Under the pieces are notes generated by a model, which had not been told where the DNA came from, did no database searches, and was given only the letters and a program-made list of their open reading frames with translations. 64,000 nucleotides of DNA. Origin: Microtetraspora sp. NBRC 13810. Its GTDB lineage: Bacteria; Actinomycetota; Actinomycetes; Streptosporangiales; Streptosporangiaceae. Both the position numbers and the translations under genes were made by a program. Shown piece by piece: positions 24,400 through 33,311 of the stretch (within the stretch, counting starts at the first letter, position 1; every line of letters begins with the position of its first letter). Where the stretch lies: positions 62,001 through 126,000 of the forward strand of contig NZ_BSRQ01000023.1 of NCBI RefSeq assembly GCF_030268685.1, in the 5' to 3' direction.

Positions 24400-25456
24400 C
24401 GCGGCAGGCCCGGTAGAAGTCACGCCAGCCGTCACGCTCGCGGACGACGGTTTCGAGGTACTCCCGCCAGATGACCCGGTCCGACAGCGGATCCTGGATC
24501 ACCGCGCCCTGGATGCCGGCCGCGACGTCGGCGGGACGCAGCACGCCGTCGCCGAAGTGGGCGGCGAGCGCGATGCCGCCGGTCAGGACGGAGATCGCCT
24601 CGGCGGTGGACAGCGTGCCGCTGGGTGACTTGACCTTGGTGCGCCCGTCCTCGGTGACACCGGAGCGCAGCTCGCGGAAGACCGTGACCACCCGCCTGAT
24701 CTCCTCCAGGCCGGTCACGGCGTCGGGCAGGTCGAGCGCCCGGCCGAGCTGCCCCACCCGCCGGGACACGATGTCGACCTCCTCCTCGGCGCTGGCCGGC
24801 ACCGGGAGCACCACCGTGTTGAACCGCCGGCGCAGGGCGCTGGACAGCTCGTTGACGCCGCGGTCCCGGTCGTTGGCGGTGGCGATGACGTTGAAGCCGC
24901 GCTGCGCCTGGACCTCGTCGTTCAGCTCCGGGATCGGCAGCGTCTTCTCCGACAGCACGGTGATCAGCGCGTCCTGCACGTCGGAGGGCATGCGGGTCAG
25001 CTCCTCGACCCGGGCGACGCGGCCCTCGGCCATCGCGCGCATCACCGGGCTCGGCGTGAGCGCCGCGCGGGAGGGCCCCTCGGCGAGCAGCCGCGCGTAG
25101 TTCCAGCCGTACCGGATCGCCTCCTCGGCGGTGCCCGCGGTGCCCTGCACGAGCAGCGTCGAGTCGCCGCTCACCGCCGCCGCGAGGTGCTCCGACAGCC
25201 AGGTCTTCGCCGTGCCCGGCACGCCGAGGAGCAGCAGGGCGCGGTCGGTGGCGAGGGTGGCCACCGCCACCTCGACGATCCTGCGCGGCCCGATGTACTT
25301 CGGGGTGACCTGGTCGCCGTCGCCCATGACGTACTCGGTGACCGCCCACGGGGACAGCCGCCAGCCGGGGGGCCTCGGCCGGTCGTCGGCCTTGGCGAGG
25401 ATCGCCAGCTCCTCCGCGTACTGGTCTTCCGCGTGAGGTCGCAGAACGCTGGTCAC
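24389..25456 (-). CDS. MoxR-type AAA+ ATPase (355 aa)
   Basis: Single AAA+ module: Walker A GVPGTAKTW near residue 76, a Walker B-like segment EELTRM, sensor 1 in FNVIATANDRDRG and an arginine-rich ELSSALRRRFNTV. The pre-sensor layout matches the MoxR/RavA helix-2-insert clade. Such ATPases remodel a client together with a vWA protein, here encoded two genes downstream. GTG at 25456 overlaps the DUF5691 stop by 4 nt (GTGA), with AAGGAG 6 nt upstream. Third gene of the operon. Confidence 0.92.
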   Translation of the reverse strand: MTSVLRPHAEDQYAEELAILAKADDRPRPPGWRLSPWAVTEYVMGDGDQVTPKYIGPRRIVEVAVATLATDRALLLLGVPGTAKTWLSEHLAAAVSGDSTLLVQGTAGTAEEAIRYGWNYARLLAEGPSRAALTPSPVMRAMAEGRVARVEELTRMPSDVQDALITVLSEKTLPIPELNDEVQAQRGFNVIATANDRDRGVNELSSALRRRFNTVVLPVPASAEEEVDIVSRRVGQLGRALDLPDAVTGLEEIRRVVTVFRELRSGVTEDGRTKVKSPSGTLSTAEAISVLTGGIALAAHFGDGVLRPADVAAGIQGAVIQDPLSDRVIWREYLETVVRERDGWRDFYRACRDAD

Positions 25457-26928
25457 GAGAGCTCCTTCATCATGTCGTTGCGGAATCGCAGGACGGCGGC
25501 GACCGACTGGACGTAAGGCTCGGGCGACAGGCGCTCGGCCAGGTCGTGCAGCGCGGGATCGGCCCGCTCGCCGACCATGCGGCTCAGCTCGGCGATGTTC
25601 CACGGCTGGGACCGGGCGACGTCGAGGATCTTGGTCAGCACGGCCAGGGTCAGGTTGCGGCCCCACGGGGCCGCCACGCCGCCGAGCACCATGATGAGCT
25701 GGCTGTCCACCTGGTGACGCCGGACGAAGCCGGCCGCCGTCGCCTCCTGCTCGGCGGGCGGCAGGGCGGCCAGGAGCTCGGCCACCGGTTCCACGGCGAA
25801 CAGCGCACGCGCCCAGCCGGGGTCGCGTTGCAGCACGGCGGCCCTGACCCAGCCCGCCCTGACCTCGCGCGCCCAGTCGACGATCTCCATGCCGACCACC
25901 TCGCCCGCGTCGGCGCCGAACACCTCGCTCCACAGCGACAACGGCGTCCGCGCCACGACCTGCTGCAGCCACCAGCTCTTCTCGCCGGTGCCCCGCGGCG
26001 CGTTCCCCCGCACGCCGTCCCGCTGCATGGCCCCGTCACACGCCTCCGGCGGCGCCACCAGGATGCGCCCCGGCCCCCTGCCGTCCGCCTCCGTGGCGCC
26101 TCGCGGGGGCTCGGGACGGAGGACGCGGCGGCCGCGCTCGCGCATCCGGCCGGCGAGCCGGGAGCCGGGCAGCCTGGTCAGCAGGTCGGCGGCGCACTGG
26201 CGCACCTCGCGCCGCCGGTCGTCCAGGGCCGCCTCGAGGAACGGCTCGTCCCGCGCGGCCAGGCCGTCGCCGAACGTCTCCAGGAAGGCCGCGCGGTCCT
26301 CGGGCGTCTCCTCCTCCCAGGTGCCTGCCAGCAACTCCCGCGCGCCGTCCGGGTCGCTCGCGCGCAGCGCGGCCAGCAGCGCCCGCCGGTCCCCCGCGGT
26401 GCCGAGCTGCCACGTGTCGCCGCCTCCGGTGGGCTCTTCGAGCAGGTAGGCCCACCCGGGGTGGCCCAGCGCGGCCAGCCAGCGTCCGCGCTGCCCGGCC
26501 AGCACGCCCGCGTGCGAGCGGATCGACCGGTCCTTCGCCCCGTGGTCGAGCAGCTCGGGCAGCAGGTGCGCGGGCAGCCGCAGGCCGCGCGCGGCGGCGA
26601 GCGCGAGCCACTCGGGCAGCAGCCGGGGCAGCTCCCCGCCGAGGATGCGGGTCAGCCGCGCCGCCGCCGCGGGCGACACCACCGGCCGCTCCTCGGCGGG
26701 CGCCGCGGGGAGCGGCTCGCCCCTGCTGAGCCGCTGCCCCGCGCGCACCCGCACGACCTGCACCGCCGCCCGCTCCAGCAGCTCCCGCGCCGGATCGGCC
26801 CGCGCCCGTCCGTGCGGCGACTCCGGCACGGCGCGGCGCTCCGTGCCCACCAGGGCCGTGGAGACCAGGTCCTGCCACACGTCGGCGTCCTGCCACACGT
26901 CGGCGCCCTCCCCCGTCGTCCCGCTCAC
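25453..26928 (-). CDS. DUF5691 family protein (491 aa)
   Basis: Second gene of the operon. Mostly alpha-helical Leu/Ala/Arg-rich sequence that reads like irregular HEAT-type repeats (for example FLEAALDDRRREVRQCAADL), preceded by an LVSTALVGTERR motif typical of the family N-terminus. No catalytic motif is visible. Probably a scaffold or substrate adaptor for the MoxR/vWA pair; this is inference from fold and neighbourhood. GTG start overlaps the SWIM gene's TGA by 4 nt; its own stop overlaps the ATPase start. Confidence 0.85.
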   Translation of the reverse strand: MSGTTGEGADVWQDADVWQDLVSTALVGTERRAVPESPHGRARADPARELLERAAVQVVRVRAGQRLSRGEPLPAAPAEERPVVSPAAAARLTRILGGELPRLLPEWLALAAARGLRLPAHLLPELLDHGAKDRSIRSHAGVLAGQRGRWLAALGHPGWAYLLEEPTGGGDTWQLGTAGDRRALLAALRASDPDGARELLAGTWEEETPEDRAAFLETFGDGLAARDEPFLEAALDDRRREVRQCAADLLTRLPGSRLAGRMRERGRRVLRPEPPRGATEADGRGPGRILVAPPEACDGAMQRDGVRGNAPRGTGEKSWWLQQVVARTPLSLWSEVFGADAGEVVGMEIVDWAREVRAGWVRAAVLQRDPGWARALFAVEPVAELLAALPPAEQEATAAGFVRRHQVDSQLIMVLGGVAAPWGRNLTLAVLTKILDVARSQPWNIAELSRMVGERADPALHDLAERLSPEPYVQSVAAVLRFRNDMMKELS

Positions 26929-28367
26929 AGCACGATCACCTCGCCGTCCTCACCCCAGGCGGTGAGCGGCACCAGCCCCTTGGGGGTCCACTCGGCGGCC
27001 ACCGTCAGCGGCCTGCCGCCGGAGGCGGACACCAGCCGCCACGGCGCCCCGATCGCCGGGTCGATCCCCCACCCCGCCACCTCGGCCGGGCCTTCCGGGC
27101 CGGCGGCGGGGCAGCCGAGCAGCCAGCCGTCGCCCCTGACCGGCACGACACCGCCCAGCACCACCGGCCAGGAGTCCAGCCACGGGTCGCCGGCCAGGGC
27201 GGCGGCGACCTCGGACAGGGCGGCGTCGAGGGTGGCGGCGGGCGGCGGGAGACCGGCGCGCAGGCCGTGGCGGCCGGCGACGAGGGCGCGCAGCGGGCAC
27301 GCGCCGGGGTAGAAGGCCAGGTCGGCGCGCACGGCGGTGCCGGTGACCAGCGAGGCGTCCAGGGGCTGGCCCGGCGGGGCGAAGGACAGCACCAGGGCGG
27401 CCCTGCCGGTCGCCGCTCCGCGCAGCCAGACGCGGCGGCTGACCAGCCGGTCCTGCATGTCGTCGCGGGCGCCGAGCACGTGCCACTCGTCCTGGACCCG
27501 CTCGCCCGCGAGCACCTCCTCGCGGGTGACGGGGAAGCCGATCCGCGACCTGATCGTCGCGCCCATGTGCCCGGACGGCGCGCGCCGGTGCCCCACGGCC
27601 AGCAGGTGCAGCAGCGCGTACTGCTCAAGCACCCGGCTCGGCCACTCCTCCTGCGGCAGCAGCGAGGCCAGCCGGGAGACCCTGCCGGCGACGCCGGGGG
27701 CCTGGGCGTCGATCAGCCGCTTGGCCAGGCCGTCCCACTGGTCGAAGCCGGTGGTGCGGGTGGCCGCGATGCCCTGCCTGATCTGGTCGGCGAGCCATCG
27801 CTCCAGCTCCGACAGCCCGGCGGACACCCGCCGCTCCCGCTGCGCGGCCCGCCGCGCCGCCTCCCCGCTCCGCTGCGCCTCCCGCCCGGTCTCTCCTCGG
27901 GGCGGCCCGTCGTCCTGTCCCGCGGCCCCGCCGGGCTCCGCACCGGGCTCGCCGCCCTCCGCCGCAGGACCGGCCGCAGGGCCGGCCGCCGAGCCGGACG
28001 ACGAGCCGGCGGGCGTGCCCGCCCGGCGGGCGGCGGCGCGGTCGCGGCGGGCGGCCAGCCACTCCTCGACCCATCCGGGCGGCGCCGCGGCCCGGACGCC
28101 CCCGGCCGACCACAGCAGGAGCAGGCCGAGGACGTGTTTGCAGGGGAACTTGCGGCTCGGGCAGCCGCACCGGTAGGCGGGGGCGGACAGGTCGGCGCAC
28201 GCCTGGTAGGGGGTCGCGCCGCTGCCCTTGCACGCGCCCCACACCACGCCGCCGGACGCCCCCGCCTCCGGCCACCTCCCCGGCCCGGCGACCCCCTGGG
28301 CCGCCTTGCCCGAGGCGGCGTCGGGCGCGAGCGCCAGCACCTGGTCCCGGCTCCACCGTTCGATCAC
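26925..28367 (-). CDS. SWIM zinc-finger protein, first gene of the MoxR/vWA operon (480 aa)
   Basis: The N-terminal quarter carries a canonical SWIM finger, CxCx(n)CxH, in YRCGCPSRKFPCKHVLGLLL (about residues 67-86). SWIM fingers bind DNA or protein partners. A charged Ala/Gly/Arg linker with repeated GPAAGPAAEG follows, then a mostly alpha/beta region of about 300 residues with no motif I recognise. GTG 28367 has TAGTGT 6 nt upstream, so translation is probably leaderless and this is the operon promoter. Opposite the cupin gene across 142 bp. Confidence 0.9.
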   Translation of the reverse strand: MIERWSRDQVLALAPDAASGKAAQGVAGPGRWPEAGASGGVVWGACKGSGATPYQACADLSAPAYRCGCPSRKFPCKHVLGLLLLWSAGGVRAAAPPGWVEEWLAARRDRAAARRAGTPAGSSSGSAAGPAAGPAAEGGEPGAEPGGAAGQDDGPPRGETGREAQRSGEAARRAAQRERRVSAGLSELERWLADQIRQGIAATRTTGFDQWDGLAKRLIDAQAPGVAGRVSRLASLLPQEEWPSRVLEQYALLHLLAVGHRRAPSGHMGATIRSRIGFPVTREEVLAGERVQDEWHVLGARDDMQDRLVSRRVWLRGAATGRAALVLSFAPPGQPLDASLVTGTAVRADLAFYPGACPLRALVAGRHGLRAGLPPPAATLDAALSEVAAALAGDPWLDSWPVVLGGVVPVRGDGWLLGCPAAGPEGPAEVAGWGIDPAIGAPWRLVSASGGRPLTVAAEWTPKGLVPLTAWGEDGEVIVL

Positions 28368-28373
28368 GCGGCG

Positions 28374-28379
28374 ACACTA
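28374..28379 (-). promoter_or_regulatory. Putative -10 (TAGTGT) of the five-gene operon
   Basis: TAGTGT ends 6 nt before the SWIM gene's GTG, leaving no room for a Shine-Dalgarno. No good -35 match is visible, so activity may need an activator or alternative sigma factor. Confidence 0.5.
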
Positions 28380-28496
28380 CCGACGGCCTCCGACAAAAAC
28401 GCCCAGCCCAAACGATCTTGCCGCCACCACCGCCCATCAGGCCACATATCCGGACCGACCCCCCGAAGCACCACCCCTGACCGGGGATCGAGGTAC

Positions 28497-28502
28497 TAGC
28501 AT
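28497..28502 (+). promoter_or_regulatory. Putative -10 (TAGCAT) of the cupin gene
   Basis: TAGCAT ends 7 nt before the cupin GTG, consistent with a leaderless mRNA. A CTGACC hexamer upstream is too close (14 nt) to be a normal -35. Confidence 0.45.
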
Positions 28503-28509
28503 CGGAACA

Positions 28510-29097
28510 GTGCTGGTCAAGATCTATCCCGACGGGACGCCGGTGAGCGTCGCCGATGACGATGAGGCGTTGCGGGTCGCGGGCGAGAGGTTCGGCGACG
28601 GCGGGCCCGTGGTGGCGGTGGACGGCGAGCGGGTGCGGTTCCTGCGCCGCGACGTGCGCGGGACGTTCGTCTCGGTGGCGGAGCGGCCGGCCGTGGCCGA
28701 GGCGCTCGACCTGCTGCCGCATCCCGAGGGCGGCTGGTTCCGCGAGACGTGGCGGAGCGGGGTGACCTTCGAGCCGCCCGGGTACGGCGGCCCGCGGTCC
28801 TCGGCGACCGCGATCCACTTCCTCCTCATGCCGGGCGAGGAGTCGGTCTGGCACGTGGTCCGCTCGGACGAGCTGTGGTTCTGGCACCGGGGCGGGCCGC
28901 TGACGCTGCTGATCGGCGACCCCGACGGCGAGTACGAGACCGTGGTCCTCGGCCCGGACGTCGAGCGCGGCGAGGTGCCCCAGGCGCTGGTCCCGGCCGG
29001 CACCTGGCAGGCCGCCCGGCCGGCCGGTCCGCGCGAGGCGCTGGTGAGCTGCGTCGTGTCCCCCGGCTTCGACTTCGCCGACTTCCAGGCCCGCTGA
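28510..29097 (+). CDS. Cupin-5 (DUF985) domain protein (195 aa)
   Basis: The C-terminal ~140 residues match the DUF985/cupin-5 family: HPEGGWFRETWRS, then ATAIHFLLMPGEESVWHVV and DELWFWHRGGPLTLL, giving the two beta-barrel cupin motifs with His/Glu metal-type ligands. Family members are small cytoplasmic proteins of unknown activity, possibly sugar-binding. About 50 N-terminal residues (MLVKIYPDGTPVSVADDDE) are extra to the usual domain. GTG 28510 is chosen because a -10-like TAGCAT lies 7 nt before it. Followed by a 10-bp hairpin and then the aldehyde dehydrogenase. Confidence 0.82.
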   Translation: MLVKIYPDGTPVSVADDDEALRVAGERFGDGGPVVAVDGERVRFLRRDVRGTFVSVAERPAVAEALDLLPHPEGGWFRETWRSGVTFEPPGYGGPRSSATAIHFLLMPGEESVWHVVRSDELWFWHRGGPLTLLIGDPDGEYETVVLGPDVERGEVPQALVPAGTWQAARPAGPREALVSCVVSPGFDFADFQAR

Positions 29098-29134
29098 GAC
29101 CCGTGAGCAGACCCGTGGAGAGCCGCCCGCGCAA

Positions 29135-29160
29135 CCTCGCCGCGTTTGGCCGCGGCGAGG
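29135..29160 (+). terminator. Hairpin after the cupin gene
   Basis: A 10-bp perfect stem (cctcgccgcg with cgcggcgagg) and 6-nt loop, 38 nt after the cupin stop and 50 nt before the aldehyde dehydrogenase start. No T tract. Confidence 0.6.
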
Positions 29161-29209
29161 AGGCGGGAGGGACAATGCGGACGGACAACCCACTACAAGG
29201 AGGTCAACG

Positions 29210-30745
29210 GTGACCCGACAGATCGTCTCCGTCATCGGCGGCAAGGACGCCGCCTCCGCGCGGCCGTACGACTCGATCAACCCCGCCAGCACCGGCGAGG
29301 TGGTCGCCCGGGTGGGGCTGGCCGACGCCGAGACCTTCGCCACCGCGTGCCGTACGGCCAGGGACGCGCAGCGGGAGTGGGCGGCGGTGCCGGCGCCGGT
29401 GCGCGGACGGGTGATCGCCTCGATCGGCCGCCTGGTCGAGGAGAACGCCGAGACCCTCGCCGCGCTGGTCACCAGGGAGATCGGCAAGCCGTACGCGGAG
29501 GCGCTGGGCGAGGTCCGCGAGATCGTCGACACCTGCGACTTCTTCCTCGGGGAGGGCAGGCGGCTGTACGGGCAGACGGTCCCGTCCGAGATGCCGGACA
29601 AGAGCCTGTTCACCTTCCGGGTGCCGGTGGGCGTCGCGGCGGTGATCACGGCGGGCAACTTCCCGGTCGCGGTGCCGTCGTGGTACCTGGTGCCCGCGCT
29701 GCTCTGCGGCAACGCGGTGGTGTGGAAGCCGGCCGAGTACGCCGCGGCGTCGGCGCACGCCCTATACCGGCTGTTCGCCGCCGCCGGGCTGCCCGACGGC
29801 GTGCTCAACATCGTCTTCGCCGACGGGCGGGACACCTTCGACGGCCTGTCCGCCGCGCTGGAGGAGGGCACGGTGCACAAGGTCGGGTTCACCGGGTCGA
29901 GCGCCGTCGGCCGGTCGATCGGCGAGCTGTGCGGGCGGCACCTCCAGTCGCCGTGCCTGGAGCTCGGCGGCAAGAACCCGATGGTGGTCACCGAGGACGC
30001 CGACCTGGACCTCGCGGTCGAGGGCGCGCTGTTCGCCGGGTTCGGCACGGCGGGACAGCGCTGCACGTCGCTGGGCACGGTGATCGCGCACGAGTCGGTG
30101 CACGACGAGTTCGTCCGCCGCTACGCGCGGGCGGTCGCGGACGCGGCGCTCGGCGACCCGGCCGGCGACGTGGTGCTCGGCCCGCTGCTCGACCACAAGT
30201 TCGCCGAGCGCTACGAGGAGTACCTCACCTGGATCGAGCCGCACCACACGGTGGTGTCCGGGCCGACCGGCAGGATCACCCCCGGCAACCCGCGCGGCGG
30301 CTTCACCGGCGACGAGGGCCTCTACTACCACCCGGTCATCGTGGACGGCGTGCGCCGCGGCGACCGGCTCTTCCTGGAGGAGACGTTCGGCCCGATCGTG
30401 GGCGTCACCTCCTACGGGTCGCTGGACGAGGCGATCGAGCTGGCCAACCTGCCCGGTTACGGGCTGTCCTCCTCGATCTACACCACCGACCCCAAGGCCG
30501 CCTTCCGCTTCCGGGCGGGCATCGGCGCGGGCATGGTGAGCGTCAACAACTCCACCTCCGGCGCCGAGGCCCACCTGCCGTTCGGCGGCAACGGCAAGTC
30601 CGGCAACGGCAGCCGCCAGTCCGGCATGTGGGTGCTGGACCAGTTCACCCGCTGGCAGGCGATGAACTGGGACTACAGCGGCCGGCTGCAGAAGGCCCAG
30701 ATGGACGTCGCCGACATCACCCCGGACCTCGGCTTCCGCCTGTGA
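29210..30745 (+). CDS. Aldehyde dehydrogenase family protein (511 aa)
   Basis: NAD(P)+-dependent aldehyde dehydrogenase: catalytic Cys in [11 protein letters not shown], general base Glu in [10 protein letters not shown], the cofactor segment [13 protein letters not shown], and VVWKPAEYA. The pattern of GQRCTS with the C-terminal [13 protein letters not shown] fits the ALDH7/semialdehyde group (aminoadipate or piperideine-6-carboxylate dehydrogenase) better than betaine aldehyde dehydrogenase, but the substrate is uncertain. GTG start with a perfect AAGGAGGT 7 nt upstream, implying high translation. Flanked by hairpin terminators, so monocistronic. Confidence 0.9.
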   Translation: MTRQIVSVIGGKDAASARPYDSINPASTGEVVARVGLADAETFATACRTARDAQREWAAVPAPVRGRVIASIGRLVEENAETLAALVTREIGKPYAEALGEVREIVDTCDFFLGEGRRLYGQTVPSEMPDKSLFTFRVPVGVAAVITAGNFPVAVPSWYLVPALLCGNAVVWKPAEYAAASAHALYRLFAAAGLPDGVLNIVFADGRDTFDGLSAALEEGTVHKVGFTGSSAVGRSIGELCGRHLQSPCLELGGKNPMVVTEDADLDLAVEGALFAGFGTAGQRCTSLGTVIAHESVHDEFVRRYARAVADAALGDPAGDVVLGPLLDHKFAERYEEYLTWIEPHHTVVSGPTGRITPGNPRGGFTGDEGLYYHPVIVDGVRRGDRLFLEETFGPIVGVTSYGSLDEAIELANLPGYGLSSSIYTTDPKAAFRFRAGIGAGMVSVNNSTSGAEAHLPFGGNGKSGNGSRQSGMWVLDQFTRWQAMNWDYSGRLQKAQMDVADITPDLGFRL

Positions 30746-30754
30746 CCGGGTGCC

Positions 30755-30786
30755 GTCGCCTCGCCGCCGGACGGCGGCGAGGCGAC
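30755..30786 (+). terminator. 14-bp hairpin after the aldehyde dehydrogenase
   Basis: Perfect 14-bp stem (gtcgcctcgccgcc with its complement), 4-nt loop, 9 nt after the stop codon. No T tract, but very stable. Confidence 0.75.
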
Positions 30787-30839
30787 AAGACGCGCATGGA
30801 GCGGCACAATCAGTCCCCGTAACCCAGGGGGAAGGCGGG

Positions 30840-33260
30840 ATGAGGATCGTGACGACCTCGATTCATCAGCGCATCGCCGAGGAGCTCGGCGTTCGCGAGC
30901 GGCAGGTACAGGCGGCCGTGGACCTGCTCGACGGCGGTGCGACGGTGCCGTTCATCGCGCGCTACCGGAAGGAGGCGACCGGGACCCTCGACGACGCGCA
31001 GCTGCGCACGCTGGAAGAGCGGCTGCGCTATCTGCGCGAGATGGAGGAGCGGCGCGCGGCCATCCTGGAGTCGATCCGCTCCCAGGGCAAACTCGACGAG
31101 GCCCTCGAAGCGCAGATCATGGCGGCCGACTCCAAGGCCAGGCTGGAGGACATCTACCTCCCCTTCAAGCCGAAGCGGCGCACCAAGGCGCAGATCGCCA
31201 GGGAGGCCGGGCTGGAGCCGCTGGCCGACAAGCTGCTCGGCGACCCGGCGCTCGACCCGGCCCGGACGGCGGCGTCCTTCGTCGGCGAGGGCGTGCCCGA
31301 CGAGGCGGCCGCCCTGGAAGGCGCGCGGGCGATCCTCGTCGAGCGGTTCGCCGAGGACGCCGACCTCATCGGCTCTCTGCGCGAGCGGGTCTGGTCGCGC
31401 GGGCGGCTCGTGTCCGCGGTGCGCGAGGGCAAGGAGGAGGAGGGCGCGAAGTTCTCCGACTACTTCTCCTTCGCGGAGCCGTTCACGAAGCTGCCCTCGC
31501 ACCGGGTGCTCGCGATGTTCCGCGGCGAGAAGGAGGAGGTGCTGGCCCTCACCCTGGAGCCGGACGAGGACGGCGAGGGCGACTACGAGCAGCGCATCGC
31601 CCACCACTTCTCGATCGCCGACCGGGGCAGGCCGGCCGACCGGTGGCTGCTGGACACGGTGCGCTGGGCGTGGCGGACGCGGGTGTTCGTGCACCTGGGC
31701 ATCGACGTGCGGATGCGGCTGTGGCAGGCGGCGGAGGAGGAGGCGGTGCGGGTGTTCGCCGCCAACCTGCGCGACCTGCTGCTCGCCGCGCCCGCCGGCA
31801 CCCGCGCGACGCTCGGCCTGGACCCGGGCTTCCGCACCGGCGTGAAGGTCGCCGTGGTCGACGCCACCGGCAAGGTCGTCGAGACGGCCACGATCTACCC
31901 GCACGTCCCGCAGCAGCGCTGGGACGAGTCGATCGCGGTGCTCGCCCGGCTGTGCGCCGCGCACGGCGTCGAACTGGTCGCGATCGGCAACGGCACGGCG
32001 TCCCGGGAGACCGACAAGCTCGCCGCCGACCTGATCAAGCGGCATCCCGAGCTGAAGCTCACCAAGATCGTGGTGTCCGAGGCGGGCGCCTCCGTCTACT
32101 CCGCCTCGGCCTTCGCCAGCCAGGAGCTGCCCGGCCTGGACGTGTCGCTGCGCGGCGCGGTGTCCATCGCCCGCCGGCTCCAGGACCCGCTGGCCGAGCT
32201 GGTCAAGATCGACCCCAAGTCCATCGGGGTCGGGCAGTACCAGCACGACCTGGCCGAGACGAAGCTGTCGCGCTCGCTGGACGCGGTGGTGGAGGACTGC
32301 GTCAACGCCGTCGGCGTGGACGTGAACACCGCCTCGGCCCCGCTGCTCACCCGGGTGTCGGGGATCGGCTCCGGCCTGGCCGAGAACATCGTGCTGCACC
32401 GCGACGCCAACGGGCCGTTCCGCTCCCGCAAGGCGCTCAAGGACGTGGCCCGGCTCGGCCCGAAGGCGTTCGAGCAGTGCGCGGGCTTCCTGCGCATCCC
32501 CGGCGGCGACGACCCGCTCGACGCCTCCAGCGTGCACCCCGAGGCGTACCCAGTGGTACGGCGGATGCTCGCCCGGACCGGCGGCGACGTGAAGACGCTG
32601 ATCGGCAACGACCAGATGCTGCGGACCCTGCGGCCCGAGGAGTTCGTCGACGACACCTTCGGCCTGCCGACCGTCACCGACATCATCAAGGAGCTGGAGA
32701 AGCCGGGACGCGACCCGCGGCCCGCGTTCAAGACCGCCGCCTTCGCCGACGGCGTCGAGAAGATCTCCGACCTCACCCCGGGCATGGTCCTGGAGGGTGT
32801 GGTCACCAACGTGGCGGCCTTCGGGGCGTTCGTCGACGTGGGCGTCCACCAGGACGGCCTGGTGCACGTCTCGGCCATGTCGCGGAACTTCGTCAAGGAC
32901 CCGCGCGACGTGGTGAAGCCCGGCGACATCGTCCGGGTCAAGGTGCTGGAGGTGGACATCCCGCGCAAGCGCATCTCGCTGACCCTGCGGCTGGACGACG
33001 AGACGGCCAGGACCGGCGGACGACGCGACTCCCAGGACGGCGCCGGCGACCGCGGCGGTGACAGGGGCGGCGACAGGGGCGGCGACCGGGGCGGCGACCG
33101 GGGCGGCGACCGGCGGGGCGGCGGCGGCGGACGCGGCAAGGGCAACGGCGGCGGGGGCGGCGGGAACCGGCAGCGGCAGGGCCGTCCCGAGCCCGCAGGG
33201 GGCGCGCTGGCCGAGGCGCTGCGCAAGGCCGGGCTGGACAAGAACCTCGGCGGGCGCTGA
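30840..33260 (+). CDS. tex: Tex-family RNA-binding transcription accessory protein (806 aa)
   Basis: Full Tex layout: helical N-terminal region from [20 protein letters not shown], YqgF/RNase H-like domain at [17 protein letters not shown], helix-hairpin-helix region [20 protein letters not shown], and a C-terminal S1 domain [20 protein letters not shown]. Tex binds nucleic acid and ribosome/RNA polymerase-associated RNA. After the S1 domain there is a tail of about 80 residues with six GDRG tetrapeptide repeats, a Gly/Arg/Asn run and a conserved-looking [11 protein letters not shown] end. ATG 30840 has GGAAGG upstream. A stable bidirectional hairpin follows. Confidence 0.93.
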   Translation: MRIVTTSIHQRIAEELGVRERQVQAAVDLLDGGATVPFIARYRKEATGTLDDAQLRTLEERLRYLREMEERRAAILESIRSQGKLDEALEAQIMAADSKARLEDIYLPFKPKRRTKAQIAREAGLEPLADKLLGDPALDPARTAASFVGEGVPDEAAALEGARAILVERFAEDADLIGSLRERVWSRGRLVSAVREGKEEEGAKFSDYFSFAEPFTKLPSHRVLAMFRGEKEEVLALTLEPDEDGEGDYEQRIAHHFSIADRGRPADRWLLDTVRWAWRTRVFVHLGIDVRMRLWQAAEEEAVRVFAANLRDLLLAAPAGTRATLGLDPGFRTGVKVAVVDATGKVVETATIYPHVPQQRWDESIAVLARLCAAHGVELVAIGNGTASRETDKLAADLIKRHPELKLTKIVVSEAGASVYSASAFASQELPGLDVSLRGAVSIARRLQDPLAELVKIDPKSIGVGQYQHDLAETKLSRSLDAVVEDCVNAVGVDVNTASAPLLTRVSGIGSGLAENIVLHRDANGPFRSRKALKDVARLGPKAFEQCAGFLRIPGGDDPLDASSVHPEAYPVVRRMLARTGGDVKTLIGNDQMLRTLRPEEFVDDTFGLPTVTDIIKELEKPGRDPRPAFKTAAFADGVEKISDLTPGMVLEGVVTNVAAFGAFVDVGVHQDGLVHVSAMSRNFVKDPRDVVKPGDIVRVKVLEVDIPRKRISLTLRLDDETARTGGRRDSQDGAGDRGGDRGGDRGGDRGGDRGGDRRGGGGGRGKGNGGGGGGNRQRQGRPEPAGGALAEALRKAGLDKNLGGR
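33045..33116. repeat. Six 12-bp repeats encoding GDRG in tex
   Basis: Six near-identical copies of ggcgaccggggc in the tex tail; the period of 12 keeps the frame. Differences are limited to a few positions. Confidence 0.9.
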
Positions 33261-33270
33261 GCCCGCGGGG

Positions 33271-33302
33271 CCGGGCGCCGGCGGGAACCCGCCGGCGCCC
33301 GG
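33271..33302. terminator. Bidirectional hairpin between tex and the M14 carboxypeptidase
   Basis: Perfect 14-bp stem (33271-33284 with 33289-33302) and loop gaac, placed between two convergent stop codons (33260 and 33312). Confidence 0.8.
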
Positions 33303-33311
33303 ACGGGCGGC

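Noticed and set aside
33045-33116. Regular repeats resembling a CRISPR or satellite array
   Set aside because: They are 12-bp units without spacers and encode GDRG within tex.
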